From positions 1 to 19,659 of the forward strand of contig JAFXRA010000207.1 of assembly GCA_017526725.1 (NCBI GenBank): a stretch of 19,659 nt of DNA, written 5' to 3'. The notes beneath the pieces are model-generated. The model searched no databases and was not told where the DNA came from. It saw only the letters and a list, made by a program, of their open reading frames with translations. How positions within the stretch are numbered: position 1 is the first letter of the stretch; every line of letters begins with the position of its first letter. The translations under genes and the position numbers were made by a program. Shown one piece after another: positions 1 to 7,701 of the stretch. The DNA is from Candidatus Rifleibacteriota bacterium. GTDB taxonomy: Bacteria; Riflebacteria; Ozemobacteria; Ozemobacterales; Ozemobacteraceae.

Positions 1-3000
1 TTCAAATCGTCTGAAATTTCGGTTAAGTGAATTCTTAATTCACCAATTCTGCTTACAGCTTCATCCATATTCCCTTCAGCAGCTTTTTGTTCTATATTCT
101 TAGCAAGTTCCCAAGATTCATTAGAAGACATCATTCCAACAAGCCCTTTAATAGAATGGGCTGTTTCTCTAAGTTTATGACAATCATTATCATTTATACA
201 ATTGTCTACTTCAATATCTAATGCGGCATAACGCCTGTTATATATTTCTTCTAATTTCACAATACTTTTTGAATTTGGAGAAATGCGAAGTTCAAAATCA
301 TTATAATCAATTCTTTTTAATTTACTGATTAAATCTTCTCTTGTATTCTTTTTGCTGCTTGCTTTTACAGTAGTTTCCTCTATCTTTTCATTAGAATTAT
401 CTTCATTTTCTACTTTGTTTTCTTCTATAACCGGAATATCCTTATCTAGTTTAAAGACAGAGGAAATAGCATCATATAAATCATTAGGGAAGAATGGCTT
501 GCTTAAATATTTCTGAGCACCAGCAGACAATATTTTGTTCTTTTCTTCTTCAGAAGCAAAGGCGCTGACAGCAATTACCGGAATTTTTGAGATATCTCCC
601 GGCATCTGCCTTATCTCTTTCAGAGTCTCCATTCCATCCTTTTTGGGCATCTGAATATCTAGCAAAATACCATCAAAACTTTGTTCTTTAATAGAATTTA
701 AAACTTCACTTCCATCTCTGACAGAGTGACATTTTCCTTTAAAACGCTTAATAACTGATTCAACAAAAAAGAGATTCACATCATTATCATCTGCAACAAG
801 CAAATTCAAAGGTTTTCCTTTATAATAAAAATGTCTTTGATTAATTATATTTTCTTCATTTGTATCATTAGAATCAAGTAGTTCTACTGGAATAACAATT
901 CTTAGAGAAAGTGTTTCAGGAATAATGCTCTTATCATCAATCTGAACGAAACCGCCCATAGATTTAAGAATCATAGTATATAAAGAAATACCGGAAGCAA
1001 ATTTTCTAGTTACGCTAGCATGGTATGGGTCCGCATAATCAATATCATTATCTATGCTCTTTTCGATTTCTTCACGTCTTTCTTTATTTAATCCAGAAAT
1101 AATGAATACAAGTAATCCAGACTCATTATTAACTTCTGTAAAATCAATATTAACCAAAGTATTATTATTTACACAAACTACAGAAGAGTAATATATTATT
1201 GCCATCAAAGTCTGTCTTATATGGTCAAGATCTCCAATAACATTCTCAGGCAAAGTATTGATTGTTCTAAATACAACATTCTTGTTGTCTCTCTTAGAAA
1301 GAAAAGAGACATATTCTATCGTTTCATCAATCAAAACATCAAGTTTAAAAGCTGATTTCTTTATATCAACTTTTCCATTTTGAATCTCAGAAAGATTAAA
1401 CATATCATTAATAAGACTCATCAATGATTTGCTTGAAATTCTCAATAATTCGACAATCTGTCTTTGATTTTCGTTATTGCAAACAGAAACAGCGAGTTCA
1501 GACAAACCAATAATAGCAGTCATAGGCGTTCTTAATTCATGGCTGGCATTAGCCAGCAGACGGCTTTTAATCTGATTTGCTTCTTCTGCACTGTTCTTTG
1601 CTTCGGTTAATTTTTCTTCAATTACTTTGAAGATGCTTATATCATGAATATTCAGAAGAACAGCATTTATGTTTGTAGCATATTCTATATTTGAAGCTGT
1701 TATTTCTGCTGTAAAAACATCACCATTCGCCTTTTTAAATTTACATTCGGAAATAGCGACATCGGCTGAAGACTTAAACTTATATTCTACCTGATTAGAC
1801 TCGACAATTAAGTCTTCTAGATTCTTTCCCACCAAACTTTCTTCATAACCAAAGCAGTTCTCCATGCTTTTATTAACAGCCAAAATCTCGTTTGTATCTT
1901 CCCTGATAACGCAAATTGGCTCTGGAGTGTGATTAAAAATAAGCTGGAAGTTGCTTTGTGCAGATTCGATAGTCTTCATGTTTTCACTGTTATAAGCGAT
2001 ACCATATAAAACCAGATACAAAATAAAAGTTACAAGCATAGCGATAAACAGGAGCCATACTTGAGTTGTAGCACTTTGATCAACGTTGCTTAATGTTAAT
2101 ACTCCATAAGGATAATCACCAAAAGAAGCCAAAGAAAAGAATGCACTGTGTTTTGTCATCATAGACAATATAGGTATATTATCTATAGGCTGAATTCCTC
2201 TATCTATATACTGTTTTATTTCACCACAGTTCTGGTCTATAAAAATCTTATTAGTAGCCAACATAATACGGCCATTATCCTTTAAATCAACAATCATAGT
2301 CGGATAATGGTTAAGTTTCATAAGGTTTTCCAAATCAGCTAACTCAATTTTAAAGATAAAAACCCCTAAAATCTGCTTTTCATCGGACAATACAGGATAA
2401 TCAATATAAAAGCCGAATTTTTCTTCTGAGTTTTCTCTATATATAGACAGGCTGGAAATGCCATTAAATCCGTTGATAAATGATTGTCTTGAAGAAATAT
2501 CCTCCCCTTCGTGAATAGGCTCTATTTCAGAAGAAACCAGTATAGTTCCTTTAGAATCAGATAAAAATACGGATATTCCAGGATTTTTAACATTTAATGA
2601 AACAAGATACTTTTTTACTTCTTCCCTTGTTTCATTATTATCGGGGTTTGATAAATATTTTGATAAATTTGGACTTTGAGAAAAAAGATGAGCAGATGAA
2701 ATTGCTAAATCTATACGCTGTTTAATAGCATTTTTTATATTAAAGTTATATGACTGACTTTCATAGTTCTGCTTAACTCTTTCTTGGCTTGATATCATAT
2801 TGCTTCCAATTAAAACAAGCAAAGCTATTATTATTGAAGTTAGATAAACAACAACCGGTGAAATCAAAGAGAGAGTATTAAGCCTATGAAGTCTTTGGCT
2901 CCTTTCATATGCATATCTTCTAACTATAATTAATATCGATATTATAAAAAATAAAATGGTTTCTATGTAATAAAAATTAATTGTAGAATCTTCTAATGGC

Positions 3001-3566
3001 TTATAATGTCCGTCAACCAAGTATGCAAAAGACAAATCATTAAACAATTGGAGTATAGCCCCAAAGAAAGCTACAGAAAATCCACCTTGTATCGAGATTC
3101 TATTATAATCAGGCAAAATTTTGGCTGCTTTTATAGTCACAACAACAGAAAATAGTTTTGCCAGCATTATCATTACTGCAATAATTACACGATATGTATA
3201 ATTATATTCCTGGGTAAGATAAAACAAAGAAAGCAGTAATAAAAGATACCACCATGGCGAGAAAGGCTTTTTACCATAAGCGTTCTCAATATTGCTTCTG
3301 CCTAACTCGACACCACAAAAAATAACGATTCCTTGAAGGAAGGAATTAATTTTAATTAATCCGCCTATTTCAACCAAAAAATCGAACGCACGAAAAATGT
3401 AAACTAAGCCAACAGCAATAAAAAGAGGAATTGCAATACCAGTATGAAGCGTCTTACGGCTGTCTGGCGGAGTTATGCCGATAAGAGCGCCCAATATTAT
3501 CATAAAGATTCCAGATAGAAAAATATAACTGGAAGCTTCAGTAAGTGGTTTTAGAAAGAATTCCAT
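1..3566 (-). CDS. Membrane hybrid sensor histidine kinase with receiver and HPt domains, ATP-binding domain degenerate (C-terminus off the left edge)
   Basis: About 1,188 residues are visible from ATG at 3566. Order: about seven hydrophobic helices (residues 1-225), another helix near 235-256, a probable Cache-like extracytoplasmic sensor (about 258-500), a helix near 500-525, a PAS domain (about 535-645), a dimerisation/H-box domain with ASHELRTPM (phosphoacceptor His676), an ATPase-like region (about 765-905), a receiver (about 920-1040) with ADDN, Asp970 in LLDIQMPKKDG and a conserved LSKP lysine, then an HPt domain with AHSIKG (His1137). The family role is a phosphorelay sensor in the inner membrane. 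Oddly, the ATPase region lacks the N-box asparagine, a DxGxG motif and the GTGLGL lid, although TRKF and MGG remain, so autophosphorylation is doubtful. The start has no clear Shine-Dalgarno sequence. The ligand is unknown. Architecture is confident; activity is not. Confidence 0.88.
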   Translation of the reverse strand, partial: MEFFLKPLTEASSYIFLSGIFMIILGALIGITPPDSRKTLHTGIAIPLFIAVGLVYIFRAFDFLVEIGGLIKINSFLQGIVIFCGVELGRSNIENAYGKKPFSPWWYLLLLLSLFYLTQEYNYTYRVIIAVMIMLAKLFSVVVTIKAAKILPDYNRISIQGGFSVAFFGAILQLFNDLSFAYLVDGHYKPLEDSTINFYYIETILFFIISILIIVRRYAYERSQRLHRLNTLSLISPVVVYLTSIIIALLVLIGSNMISSQERVKQNYESQSYNFNIKNAIKQRIDLAISSAHLFSQSPNLSKYLSNPDNNETREEVKKYLVSLNVKNPGISVFLSDSKGTILVSSEIEPIHEGEDISSRQSFINGFNGISSLSIYRENSEEKFGFYIDYPVLSDEKQILGVFIFKIELADLENLMKLNHYPTMIVDLKDNGRIMLATNKIFIDQNCGEIKQYIDRGIQPIDNIPILSMMTKHSAFFSLASFGDYPYGVLTLSNVDQSATTQVWLLFIAMLVTFILYLVLYGIAYNSENMKTIESAQSNFQLIFNHTPEPICVIREDTNEILAVNKSMENCFGYEESLVGKNLEDLIVESNQVEYKFKSSADVAISECKFKKANGDVFTAEITASNIEYATNINAVLLNIHDISIFKVIEEKLTEAKNSAEEANQIKSRLLANASHELRTPMTAIIGLSELAVSVCNNENQRQIVELLRISSKSLMSLINDMFNLSEIQNGKVDIKKSAFKLDVLIDETIEYVSFLSKRDNKNVVFRTINTLPENVIGDLDHIRQTLMAIIYYSSVVCVNNNTLVNIDFTEVNNESGLLVFIISGLNKERREEIEKSIDNDIDYADPYHASVTRKFASGISLYTMILKSMGGFVQIDDKSIIPETLSLRIVIPVELLDSNDTNEENIINQRHFYYKGKPLNLLVADDNDVNLFFVESVIKRFKGKCHSVRDGSEVLNSIKEQSFDGILLDIQMPKKDGMETLKEIRQMPGDISKIPVIAVSAFASEEEKNKILSAGAQKYLSKPFFPNDLYDAISSVFKLDKDIPVIEENKVENEDNSNEKIEETTVKASSKKNTREDLISKLKRIDYNDFELRISPNSKSIVKLEEIYNRRYAALDIEVDNCINDNDCHKLRETAHSIKGLVGMMSSNESWELAKNIEQKAAEGNMDEAVSRIGELRIHLTEISDDL

Positions 3567-3597
3567 CTTATTCTGATTATAAACTTATTTTAAATTA

Positions 3598-3624
3598 AAA
3601 CCCTCCCGCAAAGCGGAAGGGTTT
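3598..3624 (-). terminator. Rho-independent terminator after the esterase-like gene
   Basis: Twelve-position stem with one mismatch: AAACCCTCCCGC pairs with GCGGAAGGGTTT around an AAA loop. Read on the minus strand, the 3' arm ends in TTTT and AT-rich sequence. It begins 12 bases after the stop of the 3637-4443 gene and separates it from the histidine kinase. Confidence 0.8.
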
Positions 3625-3636
3625 AATTATCTTATA

Positions 3637-4443
3637 TTATACGTTATAGAAGTCCTGAATAAAATATTGGCTGTCATCAGCGTTCATGCGATGATGACTT
3701 TCTAAGAAACCGCAGCGTTCAAATTTCTCTAAGAAATAAACAATCTGCTTTTTCCACCAAGGCCAATCGTGCGCGACATCATAGCCCCAAAGGTCTAAGA
3801 ATACCGGCACTCCAGAAAGTTTAAGATTCTTGGCTAGATGAATTGCTTCACCTGTCCATTCTTCCCAAGGTCCTTGACCGCTACATATAATCAGAAGATT
3901 TTTCTGCAATTTCTGTATCGCTTCAAAACTCAGTCTGTCTGAGTAAGACAACGGATTTCCAGAAAAAACATCATCATTCATAAAGCCGTCAAGAGTAAAG
4001 CTGATATCATAACAACCGCTTAAAGCAATTCCGGAATCGAAAATATCAGGATACTTCAAGAAGAAATTTGCAGTGTGGAAAGCGCCAAAACTACAGCCAT
4101 GAGCTATGATTCCGGCACCTTCATGACCGTCTTCCAAAATATGAGGAACAATATCTTCACAGACTATTTTTTCATAGTCTAGTGCGCGTCTGGCTCTATC
4201 TTCTGGTGAAGCATTCTTATTAAACCAGCTTTCGTGGTCTATACTGTCAATACAATATAGTTGAACCTTACCTTCATCTATAAACCTTGAAATTGTTTCA
4301 GGCATTCCAAAGTTTTCATAGTCAAAGAATCTTCCTTCTTGTGAGGGAAATACAAGCATTGGTTTTCCAGAATGACCAAAAACCAGCATTTCCATAGGAC
4401 GTCCCAGAATTTCACTGCGTATTGTTCTGTAATCTCGGTTCAT
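3637..4443 (-). CDS. Esterase-like alpha/beta-hydrolase coupled to an ATP-grasp ligase
   Basis: 268 residues, cytoplasmic, no signal peptide. It resembles the esterase family of COG4947/putative esterase type. The nucleophile elbow is HGCSFGAFH with Ser118; His226 in YDVAHDWPWW is the likely catalytic base, and the acid is not certain (Asp217 or Asp222 are candidates). The start codon overlaps the stop of the upstream ATP-grasp gene as TAATG, so the two are probably translationally coupled and act in one pathway. A terminator follows at once, so this is a two- or three-gene operon. The substrate is unknown. Hydrolysis or acyl transfer of a product made by the ATP-grasp partner is an inference from gene order only. 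Confidence 0.78.
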   Translation of the reverse strand: MNRDYRTIRSEILGRPMEMLVFGHSGKPMLVFPSQEGRFFDYENFGMPETISRFIDEGKVQLYCIDSIDHESWFNKNASPEDRARRALDYEKIVCEDIVPHILEDGHEGAGIIAHGCSFGAFHTANFFLKYPDIFDSGIALSGCYDISFTLDGFMNDDVFSGNPLSYSDRLSFEAIQKLQKNLLIICSGQGPWEEWTGEAIHLAKNLKLSGVPVFLDLWGYDVAHDWPWWKKQIVYFLEKFERCGFLESHHRMNADDSQYFIQDFYNV

Positions 4444-5609
4444 TAGGCCTCCGCTATAATATCTTCTACGATACCTAACATTTCTTCTTTGTCAGGAGAG
4501 CGAACGAGGTAGCCCCAATCGCCCATTACTGCTGCTTCAATTGGGTTCATTGCGTGGCTCCAGCAAATATAATCGCCCCATATTTCATGTATTTCTTCAT
4601 GAGTGAATTTATATTCTCTGTCATACTTTCTACCTACAAAAGCACAATAATACTTGCGTTCATAAGGGCGCTTAGATTCTTCACCAGCAATAATAGAAGC
4701 CCACCAGTTGTAAACGTCTATATCGCAGTTGAAATTGAACATATGAGTTGTAACTCCTCCCGGAGGTCTCATATTGATTTCAAGGGCTTGGTAATGCCAG
4801 GGTTTGTTTTTAACCTTGAAGAATTCAATATGGAAGAATTTTTCTCTTGTTCCAGTTGCTTTTACAACGGCTCTTCCGTATTTTTCAAGTTCTTCAGGGA
4901 TTTCACGCTGAGTGTAATACCAGCAGTTCTGATTCAGTTTTACAAGCTTATGAATGTCGTTGTTGAAAACATCAGAAGTAAAGAAAACAACATTGCCTTC
5001 GCTGTCGGTAAGACCGTCGAATGATTCGATATCGCCTTCTACATATTCTTCCATGTAGTAGTCATAATCTTGTTTTACTCTGAAGAATTCATTTAAATCG
5101 ACTTCATTTCTGATGGTATAAGTATCGTAAGCCCCTACCCCTATATCAGGTTTAATAAAAACAGGATAAGAAACTTCATTAATGAAATTAATGCACTGTT
5201 CGAAATCTTCTATTATAATACCTCTAGCATGTGGAACACCCGCTTTTTCAAACACAGCCTTCATATGTGATTTGCGTTTAATAAACTGGATATCTTCTGG
5301 TTTGAAACCGGGAACATTGTGTTCTTTGCGGATTTCGGCTTCAAGTTCAAGCCATGGTTCAAGATGAGATTCAACTCTGTCTATCTTGCCGTAGTTTTCT
5401 TCAAAAAATCTAGCTGCAGCAAGAACCTGGTCGTAATTTTCCAACTGGTCTACTTTATAATGACCAGTTAAAGCATTCCTTAAATTTTCAGGAAGTTGTT
5501 CTTCGTTTTGGTCTGTAATACCCAGCACTCTGACGTTATGTCTTGCCAGGCTTTCAACAAACTGTTGATAGTGAGGTGGATAATGCGGTGATATATATAT
5601 TACATTCAT
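4443..5609 (-). CDS. ATP-grasp carboxylate-amine ligase-like protein
   Basis: 388 residues from ATG at 5609. An upstream in-frame TTG at 5615 is rejected because AGGAG lies 9 bases before the ATG but only 3 before the TTG. ATP-grasp features are clear: YPVFIKPDIGVGAYDT (nucleotide-binding lysine and glycine-rich loop, about residues 150-165), EEYVEGDIESFDG, and the Mg-binding ALEINMRPPGG near residue 280. Family enzymes activate a carboxylate as acyl phosphate and join it to an amine or thiol. The N-terminal 100 residues look like a preATP-grasp Rossmann-like domain (VIYISPHYPP). It has its own promoter upstream and shares a TAATG junction with the esterase. Substrates cannot be read from the sequence. 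A dipeptide or amino-acid amide ligase is possible. Confidence 0.82.
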   Translation of the reverse strand: MNVIYISPHYPPHYQQFVESLARHNVRVLGITDQNEEQLPENLRNALTGHYKVDQLENYDQVLAAARFFEENYGKIDRVESHLEPWLELEAEIRKEHNVPGFKPEDIQFIKRKSHMKAVFEKAGVPHARGIIIEDFEQCINFINEVSYPVFIKPDIGVGAYDTYTIRNEVDLNEFFRVKQDYDYYMEEYVEGDIESFDGLTDSEGNVVFFTSDVFNNDIHKLVKLNQNCWYYTQREIPEELEKYGRAVVKATGTREKFFHIEFFKVKNKPWHYQALEINMRPPGGVTTHMFNFNCDIDVYNWWASIIAGEESKRPYERKYYCAFVGRKYDREYKFTHEEIHEIWGDYICWSHAMNPIEAAVMGDWGYLVRSPDKEEMLGIVEDIIAEA

Positions 5610-5641
5610 CAACAAAAACTCCTAATAATGTTGTAAGCCAT

Positions 5642-5669
5642 ATTTTAACACTAATATTCTTTTTATCAA
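5642..5669 (-). promoter_or_regulatory. Sigma70-type promoter for the ATP-grasp/esterase operon
   Basis: On the minus strand TTGATA (5669-5664), 16 bases, TAAAAT (5647-5642), followed by AGGAG and the ATG at 5609. The leader is about 25-30 bases. Confidence 0.6.
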
Positions 5670-5712
5670 GTATTATGTTAAAGGAGTTTTTTATTGATAC
5701 TAAATTATTCTC

Positions 5713-5856
5713 TCAAAGACGGCAGGAATACTTTATTTCATTGCATCTGAATATGCAGTTTTCTTTTGGGCAAGGGCACTTTAGAATTGCGAAGCGGCCG
5801 CAATCTTTGCATTCAGGTTGAAGGACAGGACCAGTAACTTTATTGTTGTTTTTCAT
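5713..5856 (-). CDS. Small cysteine-rich protein, 47 residues
   Basis: ATG at 5856 is preceded by a near-perfect AAGGAGG five bases upstream. The frame stays open to TGA at 5713. The product has seven cysteines: C16, C19, C27, C29, C34, C38 and C45, in PECKDCGR, KCPCPKENC, FRC and YSC contexts. There is no signal peptide, so it is probably cytoplasmic. The CxxC, CxC and CxxxC spacing suits a zinc or iron-sulfur site, which is inference. It lies 103 bases upstream of the ATP-grasp gene on the same strand and may be read through into that operon. No family was recognised. Support for a real gene rests on the ribosome-binding site and the non-random cysteine pattern. Confidence 0.72.
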   Translation of the reverse strand: MKNNNKVTGPVLQPECKDCGRFAILKCPCPKENCIFRCNEIKYSCRL

Positions 5857-5880
5857 AAGGACCTCCTTAAACTCATCTCT

Positions 5881-5908
5881 ATTTTAGTTATCGTCTCAAA
5901 AAAACCAA
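5881..5908 (-). promoter_or_regulatory. Possible promoter of the small cysteine-rich gene
   Basis: Minus-strand TTGGTT (5908-5903), 16 bases, TAAAAT (5886-5881), ending about 24 bases before the ATG at 5856. The -35 match is weak. Confidence 0.35.
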
Positions 5909-5963
5909 TGAATTAAACAAAATTTGAAAAAAAGTATTTTTGTATCTATTTTCTAATTTACTT

Positions 5964-5990
5964 TTGATAAAAAGTGAAATATGCTAATAT
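5964..5990 (+). promoter_or_regulatory. Promoter of the 6020 hydrolase
   Basis: TTGATA (5964-5969) and an extended -10, TGC-TAATAT (TAATAT at 5985-5990), with a 15-base spacer. GGGGG at 6008-6012 is a likely ribosome-binding site for ATG 6020. Confidence 0.45.
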
Positions 5991-6019
5991 CTAGCTAAAT
6001 TATTTACGGGGGCAAAAGA

Positions 6020-6859
6020 ATGTCCACATTAGAGCAGACCTCTTTTATAACATTACAAGATTTGAAATTATCATATTCTGAAGCAGGAAAAGGCGAGCCA
6101 ATTCTTTGCCTGCACGGAAATCCCAGCAGCAAAAGTGTTTTTTCCAATATGATGACCAAACTTGATGGTTTAAACATAAAACTTGTTGCTCTAGACAGAC
6201 CGGGACACAACGCAACCGACGAAATACCAAACGAAAAAAATGACTTATGGTATGACACTTTTATTTATTCAGACTTCATTAAAGCAAAAATGAATAAGAA
6301 AGCTTGGATTGTTGGTCATTCTTACGGCTGTTTAACTGCTTTAAAAATTGCCATCAAATACCCTGAACGAGTTAAAGGCTTGATTTTCATCAACCCATTA
6401 GTAGCCCCTGCAACTCCGAACGAATCACTTTCCAGCATACCCCATTATTCAAAAGGCTTTTTAAGCGGTTCTATTATTGGGCTATGGCTGCCATTTGAAT
6501 ATCCGAAAGTTTTGTCAGATCTGCTGAACAAATTTTTCCAGCCTGAAAAGCCAGAAGACGAATATGCTGAATTATGGATTCAAAGATTTATAAGATTTGA
6601 AAACGTCGTTGCCTATCAATCTGACAGAAATATTCAAATCAATATTCAAGACGAACTTAAAGAAGAAATAAAGAAGCTTTCTCTGCCAACCTTTGCATTA
6701 TACGGTGCCAAAGACGCCTACACAGATATAGCTAGACAGCAGGAAGTAGTTAACCTCATTCCTGGTGTAAAATCAGAAACATCAGAATCAAGCGGTCACT
6801 ACATGCCCTATCTGAATCCCGAAATCTGCCTTGATTTTATTAAGAAATCTATTTTTTAG
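6020..6859 (+). CDS. Alpha/beta-hydrolase fold protein
   Basis: 279 residues, no signal peptide, a typical length for the family. The full catalytic set is visible: oxyanion motif LHGNPSS (residues 31-37), nucleophile elbow GHSYGC with Ser101, acid Asp232 in YGAKDAY, and His260 in SSGHYMPYL. A variable cap region lies between about 135 and 215. The substrate cannot be told; family members include esterases, epoxide hydrolases, haloalkane dehalogenases and acyltransferases. It is a single-gene unit, divergent from the small cysteine-rich gene and convergent with the HEPN/nucleotidyltransferase pair. Its downstream flank (6860-6998) holds a GA-rich stretch of GAGATTAGA/GAGATAAG-like words and only a weak hairpin (AGTC/GACT, 6970-6981), so no firm terminator. 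Confidence 0.85.
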   Translation: MSTLEQTSFITLQDLKLSYSEAGKGEPILCLHGNPSSKSVFSNMMTKLDGLNIKLVALDRPGHNATDEIPNEKNDLWYDTFIYSDFIKAKMNKKAWIVGHSYGCLTALKIAIKYPERVKGLIFINPLVAPATPNESLSSIPHYSKGFLSGSIIGLWLPFEYPKVLSDLLNKFFQPEKPEDEYAELWIQRFIRFENVVAYQSDRNIQINIQDELKEEIKKLSLPTFALYGAKDAYTDIARQQEVVNLIPGVKSETSESSGHYMPYLNPEICLDFIKKSIF

Positions 6860-6998
6860 AGAGATTAGAGATAAGAGAAGAGAGATAAGGGAATTGTTTT
6901 AGTTAGTATTATTACATACGTTAGCAATCCAGGGGATTTTTGAGAAGCTAATCAAGTAGTAAAAAGTTGAGTCCGAAGACTTTTATTAAAATTCCCCT

Positions 6999-7394
6999 TT
7001 ATGCCTCTTTTATTTTCTTATCCAATATCTGGGCTAAATCATCAAATGCTTTTATAAAGCTATCTTTTATAAGCACTACCAGTTCATCAGCTTCATTTTC
7101 ATCGTAAATATGAACAGATGAATTTCTTTTTCTTAGCATCAAAAGCCAGACTTCCGAATCATTTACAAATCCCTTTGAAAAGCCAATTTTTAGTATTTCT
7201 CTTGGAGAACCTGTTTCAGCTTCATAGACCGAATGCAGTTTCAAAGTTTCCTGTAAAGCTTTCCATGCAAGTTCAAAAGTTAAATTAAATTGAGCAATAA
7301 TACCTGTTCTATAGATTTCGTCATCAACAGCCTTACTAAAATCTGCTTTTTTCAATACTGACAGACAATTAACAAAATTATCAAATTTTTTCAT
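6999..7394 (-). CDS. hepT: HEPN-domain toxin-like protein (HepT; HI0074 family)
   Basis: 131 residues from ATG at 7394; the longer reading from 7412 adds six residues, but GAAGGTG lies suitably upstream of 7394. The protein is helical and carries the HEPN ribonuclease motif R-x4-H-x-Y exactly, as RNSSVHIY, followed by DE as in the HI0074 nucleotidyltransferase substrate-binding family. In characterised HepT/MntA pairs the HEPN protein is an RNase toxin, and the partner silences it by adding AMP to the tyrosine of this motif. The gene overlaps the end of the nucleotidyltransferase gene by 14 bases, in antitoxin-first order. Toxicity here is inferred from the family, not shown. Confidence 0.8.
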   Translation of the reverse strand: MKKFDNFVNCLSVLKKADFSKAVDDEIYRTGIIAQFNLTFELAWKALQETLKLHSVYEAETGSPREILKIGFSKGFVNDSEVWLLMLRKRNSSVHIYDENEADELVVLIKDSFIKAFDDLAQILDKKIKEA

Positions 7395-7671
7395 AAATAA
7401 CGACACCTTCATTATCTAACTCAAGCTGCAGTTCTTCTGAAATTCCCTTATCTAAATCAATTATATCAAAAGTCAAAAGGCTATGAATATTTTCCATAAC
7501 TTGCCAATAGAAATTATCAAAATTTCCACCGCTTACAGCTATATCAATATCACTTCTCTCGGTATTTGTTCCTCTTGCTCTAGAACCAAAAAGAATAATC
7601 TTTGAAATATTATTTTCTTTCGCAAATCTACATAAATCTTTTAAAACTCTTTTTGGAATATTACAACTCAT
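7381..7671 (-). CDS. mntA: MNT-type minimal nucleotidyltransferase antitoxin (MntA; HI0073 family)
   Basis: 96 residues from ATG at 7671. A GTG at 7689 would add six residues; neither start has a good Shine-Dalgarno sequence, and the shorter form matches the family better. The motif GSRARGTNTERSDIDIAV fits the MntA signature GS-x10-D-x-D exactly, giving the metal-binding aspartates of the polymerase-beta fold, with a third Asp likely in FDIIDLD. The known family role is to AMPylate and neutralise the HepT toxin. It begins 30 bases after the prfC stop with no visible promoter, so it may be carried on the prfC transcript. Confidence 0.82.
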   Translation of the reverse strand: MSCNIPKRVLKDLCRFAKENNISKIILFGSRARGTNTERSDIDIAVSGGNFDNFYWQVMENIHSLLTFDIIDLDKGISEELQLELDNEGVVIYEKI

Positions 7672-7701
7672 ACAAATGACACTTACCACGCCAAGCTTAG
7701 C

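Noticed and set aside
3576..3581. TATAAT on the minus strand just before the histidine kinase start
   Set aside because: It would start transcription almost on the ATG and has no -35 box at a proper distance.
4554..5367. Open frames on the plus strand opposite the ATP-grasp gene
   Set aside because: They mirror the codons of a gene with clear ATP-grasp motifs and have no ribosome-binding sites or recognisable domains.
5543..5821. A 92-residue plus-strand frame across the ATP-grasp start and the cysteine-rich gene
   Set aside because: It overlaps two minus-strand genes and their promoter, and its product looks random. The minus-strand 47-residue frame has the far better start signal.
6004..6258. 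Minus-strand frames inside the start of the 6020 hydrolase
   Set aside because: The plus strand carries a complete hydrolase with all catalytic residues; the antisense products show no domain.
6860..6998. GA-rich words (GAGATTAGA, GAGATAAG) and an AATTCCC/GGGAATT pair about 80 bases apart
   Set aside because: The words are imperfect and irregularly spaced and the pair is short and distant, so neither a satellite repeat nor a stable hairpin can be supported.
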